From: Magicicada septendecula
Lineage: Eukaryota; Arthropoda; Insecta; Hemiptera; Cicadidae
Length of the DNA stretch: 64,000 nt
Assembly: GCA_034769895.1 (NCBI GenBank)
Contig: CM068373.1
Span: forward strand, 284,117,379-284,181,378
Direction: 5' to 3'
The notes under the pieces are model-generated. The model saw nothing but the letters and a program-made list of their open reading frames with translations. It was not told where the DNA came from and made no database searches. Shown here piece by piece: positions 1-10,427 of this stretch. The position numbers and the translations under genes were made by a program. Positions within the stretch are counted from its first letter, which is position 1. Each line of letters starts with the position of its first letter.

Positions 1-83
<83 letters not shown>
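1..83. repeat. (TG)n microsatellite, cut by window edge
   Basis: Perfect GT/TG dinucleotide run from the first base to 83. It is followed by the same ACTTACCTGCC sequence that follows every later tract, so it is the right end of the tract of a unit lying mostly outside the window. Confidence 0.98.
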
Positions 84-84
<1 letters not shown>

Positions 85-92
85 CTTACCTG
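84..92 (-). promoter_or_regulatory. Perfect 5' splice-site consensus on the minus strand beside the (CA)n face
   Basis: Plus-strand ACTTACCTG reads CAGGTAAGT on the minus strand, the full consensus complementary to the U1 snRNA 5' end. Its downstream intron side would be the (CA)n strand of the adjacent tract. Upstream on the minus strand, TTTAATACAG resembles an acceptor, which would leave a 14-nt microexon. The 9-mer recurs at the first nine bases of each of the eighteen units. Whether this strand is transcribed cannot be seen here. Confidence 0.3.
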
Positions 93-225
93 CCTTTTTA
101 TTGCTGTATTAAATGATAAATATTATATTACATTAAAATGAAAAAATTATAATTTTATTGCCTGGCAACAAAATTATTTTATTTTTAACAATTACCATTG
201 TTTCAAAAAGTTTAAATAAATTTTC
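93..225. other. AT-rich leader between TG tract and subrepeat domain
   Basis: Very AT-rich sequence with runs such as ATTATATTACATTAAAATG. I see no gene, RNA or transposon terminus. A single-base difference (ATGATAAAT or ATGAAAAAT) divides the units: the A form is in units 4, 5, 6, 15, 16 and 18, and the T form in all others. Confidence 0.6.
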
Positions 226-726
226 AAGTACTTTACTCTTGTTAAAACGTAAAAGGTTGCTGGTAAACTACCCCTTCCCCTTAACCGATCTTCACCAAAA
301 TCGAAAGTCCTTCAGATCTCTACATTTCAGGGACGTATGCAAAAAATTATTTGATTCTGTTTGAATTTGCGGCTGTTATCGTTTGCCATAAAAAATACGC
401 TTGATAAAAAAACGTTGCCGGTAAACTACCCCTTTCCCTCAACCGATCTTCACCAAAAACAATAGGTCTTGAGAACTCTACAATTTAGGGCTGTATACGA
501 AACATTATTTGATTCTGTTTGAATTTGCGGCTGTTATCGTTTGCCAAAAAAAAAAAAATTCCCTTGATAAAAAAAACCGTTGCAGGTAAACTGCCCCTTT
601 CCCTCAACCGATCTTCACCAAAAACAATAGGTCGTGAGTACTCTACAAATCAGGGCTGTATGCAAAAAATTATTTGATTCTGTTTGAATTTGCGCAAATT
701 ATCGTTTATCATAGAAAAAAAAATCT

Positions 727-872
727 ACACACAGACAGACAGACACACAGACACTTTTCGGAAAACGACTTTTTTTCATGTTTTGAGTGTAGTACAACCA
801 GAATCTGCAATAATCTCGAACACGATTTTTTTTGCCATCACCATACTTCCATTCCTTAAGGAATATGGAAGT
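727..872. mobile_element. (ACAG)n plus terminal-hairpin module, copy 1
   Basis: An ACAGACAGACAG-type microsatellite at about 727-754 is followed by a conserved block of about 90 bp and a strong inverted repeat at 845-872. The arms are ACTTCCAT and ATGGAAGT around a TCCTT/AAGGA core, with a 2-nt bulge and almost no loop. Internal minisatellite, short microsatellite and end hairpin together recall non-autonomous Helentron/DINE-like elements. That family link is an inference, because I did not find element termini or a rolling-circle transposase. Confidence 0.4.
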
Positions 873-1366
873 AAAATTACCCTTGTTAAAAAATAAAATA
901 TTGCAGGTAAACTACCCATTTCCCTTAACCGATCTTCACCAAAACCAACAGGTCTTGAGAACTCTACATTCCAGGGCTGTATGCAAAATATTATATGATT
1001 GTTTGAATTTGCGGCTGTTATCGTTTGCCATATAAAATACCCTTGATAAAACAAAAAACGTGGCACGTAAAGTACCCCTTTCCCTTAACCGATCTTCACC
1101 AAAAACAATAGGTCTTTAGCACTCAACAAATCAGGGGTCTATGCAAAAACTTATTTGATTCTGTTTGAATTTGCGGCTCTTATCGTTTGCCATAGAAAAT
1201 AGCCTTTTAAAACATAAAACGTTGCAGGTAAACTACCCCTTTCCCTTAACCGATCTTCACCAACACCAATAGGTATTGAGAACTCTACAATACAGGGCTG
1301 TATGCAAAACATCATTTGATTCTGTTTGAATTTGCGGCTGTTATCGTTTACCATAGAAAAATATCG

Positions 1367-1382
1367 GTATGGAGAACCATAC
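1367..1382. repeat. GTATGG-AGAA-CCATAC hairpin, first copy
   Basis: Perfect 6-bp inverted repeat with an AGAA loop. It is followed by CATGACTTCCATGTTCTAATG and is repeated with its flanks at 2311-2326, 944 bp downstream, marking an intermediate repeat level. Confidence 0.7.
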
Positions 1383-1553
1383 ATGACTTCCATGTTCTAA
1401 TGTTTATATTTAAAATCATTTACTTGAATTCGGTTCGATAATTTCTAACAAGTTATGTGTGTTCCTTGTAAATCGTGTTTTATGTTTGACAAATTGAAGG
1501 ATGTTTCATGTATGATTTTCTTTTCAGGATACTTTATTTATCAGAATTAAGTA
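1383..1553. other. AT-rich spacer between subrepeats
   Basis: Not part of the 160-bp repeat. It contains TTTTCTTTTCAG at 1515-1526, which looks like a splice acceptor but has no supporting exon, and a GGTTCGA heptamer near 1432 with no tRNA context. Part of it (TCAGGATACTTTATTTAT) recurs in the extra segment of unit 3. No gene is seen. Confidence 0.5.
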
Positions 1554-1723
1554 CTTCACTGTTGTTAAAACGTAAACCGTTGCAGGTAAACTACCCCTCT
1601 CCCTTAACCGATCTTCACCAAAATCAATAGGCCTTGAGTCCTATACAACTCGGGTGCATATGCAAAAATTATTTGGTTCTGTTTGAATTTTCGACAGTTA
1701 TCGTTCGCCATAGAAAAAATTCT

Positions 1724-1863
1724 ACATACAGACACACACAGACTCTTTTCGGAAAATGACTTTTCTTCATGTTTTGAGGGTAGTACAATCAGAATCAGCC
1801 TTCATCTCGAACATGATTTTTTCGCAATCACCATACTTCCATTTCCTTACGAAACACGGAAGT
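1724..1863. mobile_element. (ACAC/ACAG)n plus hairpin module, degenerate copy 2
   Basis: A second copy of the module at 727-872, lying about 1 kb downstream. It shares CTTTTCGGAAAA, CATGTTTTGAG, GTAGTACAA, ATCTCGAACA and ATCACCATACTTCC. The end hairpin is eroded: the outer arms ACTTCC and GGAAGT (1835-1863) survive but the core no longer pairs well. Confidence 0.42.
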
Positions 1864-2090
1864 AAAAAACAGGTTAAGACTAAACAACATTGCTATCTTT
1901 AAACTGTTTGAAAAACGTGTGATAACATCCTGAAATCAATCCCAATAAAATAAACTAAAATAACACGATAAAAATAGGCGTTATTGAAACATTATTTAGA
2001 AGATACTTATTGACTGAATTGATTTTCCTATATTTCGTATATCAAACATATACGCAAACTGTATAATAAAACTGTTTGTATGTTTAAATA
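1864..2090. other. AT-rich spacer, nothing recognised
   Basis: AT-rich sequence with AATAAA-like strings and no subrepeat anchor, reading frame of note or structured element that I can identify. It is present in every unit. Confidence 0.6.
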
Positions 2091-2310
2091 TAAATTTATT
2101 CGATTCTGTTTGAATTTAAGGCAGTTATCGTTCATGAAAAAATTTCTCTTGTTACAACATAAAATTTTGCTAGTAAACTACCCCTTTCCCTTAACCAATC
2201 TTAACCAAAATCAACAGGCCTTCAGGTCTCTACAATATAGGGGTGTATGCAAAAACTTATTTGATTATGTTTGAATTTACGGCAGTTATCGTTCGTCATA
2301 TAAAATATCG

Positions 2311-2326
2311 GTATGGAGAACCATAC
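2311..2326. repeat. GTATGG-AGAA-CCATAC hairpin, second copy
   Basis: Repeats 1367-1382 and ends the subrepeat domain 45 bp before the MKY ATG. In unit 2 the right arm is broken (CCATTC). Unit 3 has three hairpins, at 9200, 10143 and 11104. Confidence 0.7.
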
Positions 2327-2370
2327 ATGACTTCCATGTTCTAGGATTTATATTTAAAATCATATTCGAA

Positions 2371-2612
2371 ATGAAATATTACCATAGAAACTACTTCTTT
2401 CTACTTACTGCTTCAGCCTTAACCACAGTACTGTGGTCACTAACGTATACCACCTCACGTTATCGCACTCGATTTTCACTGATGATGTAAGTCGATGGCA
2501 TTGCTGAAATGTCTTGTTTTGTAGAAAACATTGGACTATGGCCAAATATCCCGGGAAGGAATTTTAACAAACACTACTTCTTTGTTGCCGATAACGTTGT
2601 ACACATATATAT
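2371..2612 (+). pseudogene. MKY remnant, type B, single internal stop (unit 1)
   Basis: The frame opens at ATG 2371 with MKYYHRNYFF and a hydrophobic run ending near LWSLTY, then stops at TAA 2488-2490 after 39 codons. Past that stop the same frame stays open into the hAT-like segment, to TAA at 2656-2658. Comparison with the uninterrupted copy at 10203 shows GCA replaced by TAA. A short basic N-terminus followed by one hydrophobic stretch is typical of a type II signal anchor (as in many Golgi enzymes), but no domain follows, so the parent gene cannot be named. Confidence 0.5.
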
Positions 2613-2817
2613 CAGTGGCGAAGTTACATGGAGGCAATTGAGGCAATGCCTACCCTAAAAATTCTGTAGAATAAAAATTATAAATACGTATGAACTACAT
2701 AACGTAAAGATTATACATTGTTACTGCGACTGTCCAATTTATTAAAACGAAACGTGCTTTATTGAGCGACCGCTAGATGGTGACAGGTGAGATTCGGCAT
2801 AGTTCGTTTAAAGCGAA

Positions 2818-2840
2818 TGAGGCAACCTGAACTTGCCTCA
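2818..2840. repeat. TGAGGCA...TGCCTCA inverted repeat
   Basis: Perfect 7-bp arms separated by 9 bp inside the hAT-like segment, present in every unit. Confidence 0.65.
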
Positions 2841-2933
2841 GCGTTTTTTGTATACATCGTATGTAAGCAATGGAGTGGTGTGATAGGGAAGTGAAGAGAG
2901 GGGGGATTGTCCCGCGCTGTACACATAGAGCGT

Positions 2934-2947
2934 TGAGGCATGCCTCA
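2934..2947. repeat. 14-bp perfect palindrome TGAGGCATGCCTCA
   Basis: The same heptamer arms as at 2818-2840, fused without a spacer. This fits subterminal transposase-binding repeats of a hAT-like element, though that is an inference. Confidence 0.65.
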
Positions 2948-2955
2948 CTTCTGTG

Positions 2956-3762
<807 letters not shown>

Positions 3763-4880
3763 CTTACCTGCCTTTTTATTGCTGTATTAAATGATAAATA
3801 TTATATTACATTAAAATGAAAAAATTATAATTTTATTGCCTGGCAACAAAATTATTTTATTTTTAACAATTACCATTGTTTCAAAAAGTTTAAATAAATT
3901 TTCAAGTACTTTACTCTTGTTAAAACGTAAAAGGTTGCTGGTAAACTACCCCTTCCCCTTAACCGATCTTCACCAAAATCGAAAGTCCTTCAGATCTCTA
4001 CATTTCAGGGACGTATGCAAAAAATTATTTGATTCTGTTTGAATTTGCGGCTGTTATCGTTTGCCATAAAAAATACGCTTGATAAAAAAACGTTGCCGGT
4101 AAACTACCCCTTTCCCTCAACCGATCTTCACCAAAAACAATAGGTCTTGAGAACTCTACAATTTAGGGCTGTATACGAAACATTATTTGATTCTGTTTGA
4201 ATTTGCGGCTGTTATCGTTTTCCAAAAAAAAAAAATTCCCTTGATAAAAAAAACCGTTGCAGGTAAACTGCCCCTTTCCCTCAACCGATCTTCACCAAAA
4301 ACAATAGGTCGTGAGTACTCTACAAATCAGGGCTGTATGCAAAAAATTATTTGATTCTGTTTGAATTTGCGCAAATTATCGTTTATCATAGAAAAAAAAA
4401 TCTACACACAGACAGACAGACACACAGACACTTTTCGGAAAACGACTTTTTTTCATGTTTTGAGTGTAGTACAACCAGAATCTGCAATAATCTCGAACAC
4501 GATTTTTTTTGCCATCACCATACTTCCATTCCTTAAGGAATATGGAAGTAAAATTACCCTTGTTAAAAAATAAAATATTGCAGGTAAACTACCCATTTCC
4601 CTTAACCGATCTTCACCAAAACCAACAGGTCTTGAGAACTCTACATTCCAGGGCTGTATGCAAAATATTATATGATTGTTTGAATTTGCGGCTGTTATCG
4701 TTTGCCATATAAAATACCCTTGATAAAACAAAAAACGTGGCACGTAAAGTACCCCTTTCCCTTAACCGATCTTCACCAAAAACAATAGGTCTTTAGCACT
4801 CAACAAATCAGGGGTCTATGCAAAAACTTATTTGATTCTGTTTGAATTTGCGGCTCTTATCGTTTGCCATAGAAAATAGC

Positions 4881-5369
4881 CTTGTTAAAACATAAAACGT
4901 TGCAGGTAAACTACCCCTTTCCCTTAACCGATCTTCAACAAAATCAACAGACCTTGAGTTCTGTATAATTCAAAAAGATATGCAGAAGAGTAGTTGATTC
5001 TGTTTTAATGTACGGCAGTTATCGTTCGTCATAAATAAAATCACCCTTGATAAAACATAAAATGTTGCTGGTAAATTACGCTATTCCCTTAACCGATCTT
5101 CACCAAAACCAACAGGTCTTGAGAACTCTACATTCCAGGGCTGTATGCAAAATATTAAATGATTCTGTTTGAATTTGCGGCTGTTATCGTTTGCCATATA
5201 AAATACCCTTGATAAAACAAAAAACGTGGCACGTAAACTACCCCTTTCCCTTAACCGATCTTCACCAAAAACAATAGATCTTTAGTACTCAACAAATCAG
5301 GGGACTATGCAAAAACTTATTTGATTCTGTTTGAATTTGCGGCTCTTATCGTTTGCCATAGAAAATAGC
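4881..5369. repeat. Three extra ~163-bp subrepeats in unit 2
   Basis: Anchors at 4766, 4928, 5093, 5255 and 5416 are spaced 162, 165, 162 and 161, where other units go straight from the equivalent of 4766 to 5416. The flanks of the extra block match each other (GAAAATAGCC at 4872-4881 and 5361-5370). The second extra subrepeat keeps GATTCTGTTTG where the standard copy has the shortened GATTGTTTG, so it is not a simple recent duplicate. Confidence 0.85.
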
Positions 5370-6536
5370 CTTTTAAAACATAAAACGTTGCAGGTAAACT
5401 ACCCCTTTCCCTTAACCGATCTTCACCAACACCAATAGGTATTGAGAAATCTACAATACAGGGCTGTATGCAAAACATCATTTGATTCTGTTTGAATTTG
5501 CGGCTGTTATCGTTTACCATAGAAAAATATCGGTATGGAGAACCATACATGACTTCCATGTTCTAATGTTTATATTTAAAATCATTTACTTGAATTCGGT
5601 TCGATAATTTCTAACAAGTTATGTGTGTTCCTTGTAAATCGTGTTTTATGTTTGACAAATTGAAGGATGTTTTATGTATGATTTTCTTTTCAGGATACTT
5701 TATTTATCAGAATTAAGTACTTCACTGTTGTTAAAACGTAAACCGTTGCAGGTAAACTACCCCTCTCCCTTAACCGATCTTCACCAAAATCAATAGGCCT
5801 TGAGTCCTATACAACTCGGGTGCATATGCAAAAATTATTTGGTTCTGTTTGAATTTTCGACAGTTATCGTTCGCCATAGAAAAAAATTCTACATACAGAC
5901 ACACACAGACTCTTTTTGGAAAATGACTTTTCTTCATGTTTTGAGGGTAGTACAATCAGAATCAGCCTTCATCTCGAACATGATTTTCTCGCAATCACCA
6001 TACTTCCATTTCCTTACGAAACACGGAAGTAAAAAACAGGTTAAGACTAAACAACATTGCTATCTTTAAACTGTTTGAAAAACGTGTGATAACATCCTGA
6101 AATCAATCCCAATAAAATAAACTAAAATAACACGATAAAAATAGGCGTTATTGAAACATTATTTAGAAGACACTTATTGACTGAATTGATTTTCCTATAT
6201 TTCGTATATCAAACATATACGCAAACTGTATAATAAAACTGTTTGTATGTTTAAATAAAAATTTATTCGATTCTGTTTGAATTTAAGGCAGTTATCGTTC
6301 ATGAAAAAATTTCTCTTGTTACAACATAAAATTTTGCTGGTAAACTACCCCTTTCCCTTAACCAATCTTAACCAAAATCAACAGGCCTTCAGGTCTCTAC
6401 TATATAGGGGTGTATGCAAAAACTTATTTGATTATGTTTGAATTTACGGCAGTTATCGTTCGTCATATAAAATATCGGTATGGAGAACCATTCATGACTT
6501 CCATATTCTAAGATTTATATTTAAATCATTTTCCAA

Positions 6537-6778
6537 ATGAAATATTACCATAGAAACTACTTCTTTCTACTTACTGCTTCAGCCTTAACCACAGTACTGT
6601 GGTCACTAACGTATACCACCTCACGTTATCGCACTCGATTTTCACTGATGATGTAAGTCGATGGCATTGCTGAAATGTCTTGTTTTGTAGAAAACATTGG
6701 ACTATGGCCAAATATCCCGGGAAGGAATTTTAACAAACACTACTTCTTTGTTGCCGATAACGTTGTACACATATATAT
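6537..6778 (+). pseudogene. MKY remnant, type A (unit 2)
   Basis: Coding part as in unit 1, with TAA at 6654-6656. Unlike other units, its upstream flank (CCATATTCTAAG, TTAAATCATTTTCC) matches the flank of the second MKY copy in unit 3, placing the join within or just after GGTATGGAGAACCAT. Confidence 0.5.
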
Positions 6779-7717
6779 CAGTGGCGAAGTTACATGGAGG
6801 CAATTGAGGCAATGCCTACCCTAAAAATTCTGTAGAATAAAAATTATAAATACGTATGAACTACATAACGTAAAGATTATACATTGTTACTGCGACTGTC
6901 CAATTTATTAAAACGAAACGTGCTTTATTGAGCGACCGCTAGATGGTGACAGGTGAGATTCGGCATAGTTCGTTTAAAGCGAATGAGGCAACCTGAACTT
7001 GCCTCAGCGTTTTTTGTATACATCGTATGTAAGCAATGGAGTGGTGTGATAGGGAAGTGAAGGGAGGGGGGATTGTCCCGCGCTGTACACATAGAGCGTT
7101 GAGGCATGCCTCACTTCTGTGGTCCAAACAGTTAAGTTAAAGCGCCTGTGTTGTTTCTAAGTGTTTATTTTATGCGGTTATTAAAAGTGTCACTGTTATT
7201 CCGCTGAACTAACAGATGATCAAGATTGTTATTTGTAACATTAAACATATATATAGAAACTAATCAAGTTTAAAAATTTGAAGTTCAATCAGTTGTATTA
7301 TTGTGTATGACTAATACAAGGATTGTTCAATAGAAACACGTATAGAGCTGTAAAGCATTTTTTATTCAACGATTTTAAAAGAAGTCTCCAATAACATTAA
7401 GACATGAGTTCCACTGTTGCGCTAACCTGTAGATTCCCTGCTAGTAAAATTCTGACGGATGTTTGTGGAACCATTCGGTTACAGCAAACTCTACCTCAGC
7501 GTCCGATTTGAACCACCGTCCTTTTAGTGATTCCTTAAAAAAATTTAAGATAAGATTTTTGCCTACCCATTATTTAACTACTAGCTTCGCCAGTAAGCAA
7601 ATTGATGTCCATTTTTTCGGCTTGCACGCGTTATGTTGGTGTCGGTTTCGGCACTTTCCATTTAAAAAGCGTGCAAATGTAAGAAAATAAACATGAGTGA
7701 GGCCAGAAATAACGTGA

Positions 7718-7918
<201 letters not shown>

Positions 7919-10202
7919 CTTACCTGCCTTTTTATTGCTGTATTAAATGATAAATATTATATTACATTAAAATGAAAAAATTATAATTTTATTGCCTGGC
8001 AACAAAATTATTTTATTTTTAACAATTACCATTGTTTCAAAAAGTTTAAATAAATTTTCAAGTACTTTACTCTTGTTAAAACGTAAAAGGTTGCTGGTAA
8101 ACTACCCCTTCCCCTTAACCGATCTTCACCAAAATCGAAAGTCCTTCAGATCTCTACATTTCAGGGACGTATGCAAAAAATTATTTGATTCTGTTTGAAT
8201 TTGCGGCTGTTATCGTTTGCCATAAAAAATACGCTTGATAAAAAAACGTTGCCGGTAAACTACCCCTTTCCCTCAACCGATCTTCACCAAAAACAATAGG
8301 TCTTGAGAACTCTACAATTTAGGGCTGTATACGAAACATTATTTGATTCTGTTTGAATTTGCGGCTGTTATCGTTTGCCAAAAAAAAAAAAATTCCCTTG
8401 ATAAAAAAAACCGTTGCAGGTAAACTGCCCCTTTCCCTCAACCGATCTTCACCAAAAACAATAGGTCGTGAGTACTCTACAAATCAGGGCTGTATGCAAA
8501 AAATTATTTGATTCTGTTTGAATTTGCGCAAATTATCGTTTATCATAGAAAAAAAAATCTACACACAGACAGACAGACACACAGACACTTTTCGGAAAAC
8601 GACTTTTTTCATGTTTTGAGTGTAGTACAACCAGAATCTGCAATAATCTCGAACACGATTTTTTTTGCCATCACCATACTTCCATTCCTTAAGGAATATG
8701 GAAGTAAAATTACCCTTGTTAAAACATAAAATATTGCAGGTAAACTACCCATTTCCCTTAACCGATCTTCACCAAAACCAACAGGTCTTGAGAACTCTAC
8801 ATTCCAGGGCTGTATGCAAAATATTATATGATTGTTTGAATTTGCGGCTGTTATCGTTTGCCATATAAAATACCCTTGATAAAACAAAAAACGTGGAACG
8901 TAAAGTACCCCTTTCCCTTAACCGATCTTCACCAAAAACAATAGGTCTTTAGTACTCAACAAATCAGGGGTCTATGCAAAAACTTATTTGATTCTGTTTG
9001 AATTTGCGGCTCTTATCGTTTGCCATAGAAAATAGCCTTTTAAAACATAAAACGTTGCAGGTAAACTACCCCTTTCCCTTAACCGATCTTCACCAACACC
9101 AATAGGTATTGAGAACTCTACAATACAGGGCTGTATGCAAAACATCATTTGATTCTGTTTGAATTTGCGGCTGTTATCGTTTACCATAGAAAAATATCGG
9201 TATGGAGAACCATACATGACTTCCATGTTCTAATGTTTATATTTAAAATCATTTACTTGAATTCGGTTCGATAATTTCTAACAAGTTATGTGTGTTCCTT
9301 GTAAATCGTGTTTTATGTTTGACAAATTGAAGGATGTTTCATGTATGATTTTCTTTTCAGGATACTTTATTTATCAGAATTAAGTACTTCACTGTTGTTA
9401 AAACGTAAACCGTTGCAGGTAAACTACCCCTCTCCCTTAACCGATCTTCACCAAAATCAATAGGCCTTGAGTCCTATACAACTCGGGTGCATATGCAAAA
9501 ATTATTTGGTTCTGTTTGAATTATCGACAGTTATCGTTCGCCATAGAAAAAATTCTACATACAGACACACACAGACTCTTTTCGGAAAATGACTTTTCTT
9601 CATGTTTTGAGGGTAGTACAATCAGAATCAGCCTTCATCTCGAACATGATTTTTTCGCAATCACCATACTTCCATTTCCTTACGAAACACGGAAGTAAAA
9701 AACAGGTTAAGACTAAACAACATTGCTATCTTTAAACTGTTTGAAAAACGTGTGATAACATCCTGAAATCAATCCCAATAAAATAAACTAAAATAACACG
9801 ATAAAAATAGGCGTTATTGAAACATTATTTAGAAGATACTTATTGACTGAATTGATTTTCCTATATTTCGTGTATCAAACATATACGCAAACTGTATAAT
9901 AAAACTGTTTGTATGTTTAAACATAAATTTATTCGATTCTGTTTGAATTTAAGGCAGTTATCGTTCATGAACAAATTTCTCTTGTTACAACATAAAATTT
10001 TGCTGGTAAACTACCCCTTCCCTTAACCAATCTTAACCAAAATCAACAGGCCTTCAGGTCTCTACAATATAGGGGTGTATGCAAAAACTTATTTGATTAT
10101 GTTTGAATTTACGGCAGTTATCGTTCGTCATATAAAATATCGGTATGGAGAACCATACATGACTTCCATGTTCTAAGATTTATATTTAAAATCATATTAG
10201 AA

Positions 10203-10427
10203 ATGAAATATTTCCATCGAAACTACGTCTTTCTACTTATTGCTTCAGCATTAACCACAGTACTGTGGTCACTAATGTATACCACCTCACGTTTTCGCAC
10301 TCGATTTTCACCGATGATGGCAGTCGATGGCACTGCCGAAAAGTCTGGTTTTGCAGAAAACATTGGACTACGGCTAAAGAGCCCGGGAAGCAATTTTAAC
10401 AAAAACCTACTTCTTTGTTGCCAATAA
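10203..10427 (+). CDS. Uninterrupted 74-aa MKY frame with membrane-anchor-like N-terminus
   Basis: The only MKY copy without the internal TAA; it has GCA there. It starts MKYFHRNYVF. About residues 9-27 are hydrophobic (VFLLIASALTTVLWSLMYT), followed by Arg-rich TSRFRTRF, which would suit a type II signal anchor or an uncleaved signal. The last residues NLLLCCQ follow a +1 C (AAAACCTAC against AAAACTAC in copy 2); without it the frame would run on as in the other copies. It may therefore be an old first exon or a fragment, not a complete gene. No family is recognised, and I see no promoter or polyadenylation signal. Confidence 0.3.
   Translation: MKYFHRNYVFLLIASALTTVLWSLMYTTSRFRTRFSPMMAVDGTAEKSGFAENIGLRLKSPGSNFNKNLLLCCQ

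Larger units (their letters stand above)
226..2326. repeat. Nested ~160-bp subrepeat domain, unit 1
   Basis: Diverged direct subrepeats share an ordered set of motifs: a TTGCAGGTAAACTACCCC-like start, CTTAACCGATCTTCACC, a variable CTCTACA...CAGGG part, TATGCAAAA, GATTCTGTTTGAATTTGCGG and TTATCGTTTGCCAT. The anchor CCGATC (or CCAATC) lies at 285, 443, 608, 929, 1089, 1250, 1608 and 2195. Adjacent spacings are 158, 165, 160 and 161. The larger gaps hold the (ACAG)n/hairpin modules and AT-rich spacers. No coding function is supported. Confidence 0.93.
2613..2955 (+). mobile_element. hAT-like transposon end fragment (unit 1)
   Basis: Begins CAGTGGCGAAGTTACATGG, which resembles terminal inverted repeats of animal hAT elements (CAGTGGCG...). 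It continues with GAGGCA/TGCCTC motifs in both orientations, a design common in hAT subterminal regions. I see no matching right terminus, target-site duplication or transposase, so this would be a fragment. Equivalent starts in units 2-17: 6779, 11405, 15027, 18661, 22279, 25891, 29552, 33163, 36800, 40397, 44075, 47722, 51343, 54973, 58571, 62231. Family assignment is from memory of TIR form only. Confidence 0.4.

Noticed and set aside
776..1066. A 96-aa minus-strand frame and other 60-80 aa frames that recur in each unit
   Set aside because: They lie across subrepeats, recur only because the units are near-identical, have no recognisable domain, and are broken by single-base changes in some units.
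1425..1445. GGTTCGA heptamer as a tRNA or SINE B box
   Set aside because: The next bases (TAATT) do not fit, and I found no A box or cloverleaf upstream.
1515..1526. TTTTCTTTTCAG as a splice acceptor
   Set aside because: Good pyrimidine tract and AG, but no open or conserved exon follows; the sequence runs straight into subrepeats.
226..2326. CRISPR-like array
   Set aside because: Subrepeats are ~160 bp, diverged and without short constant repeats and unique spacers; there are no cas-like genes and the sequence looks eukaryotic.
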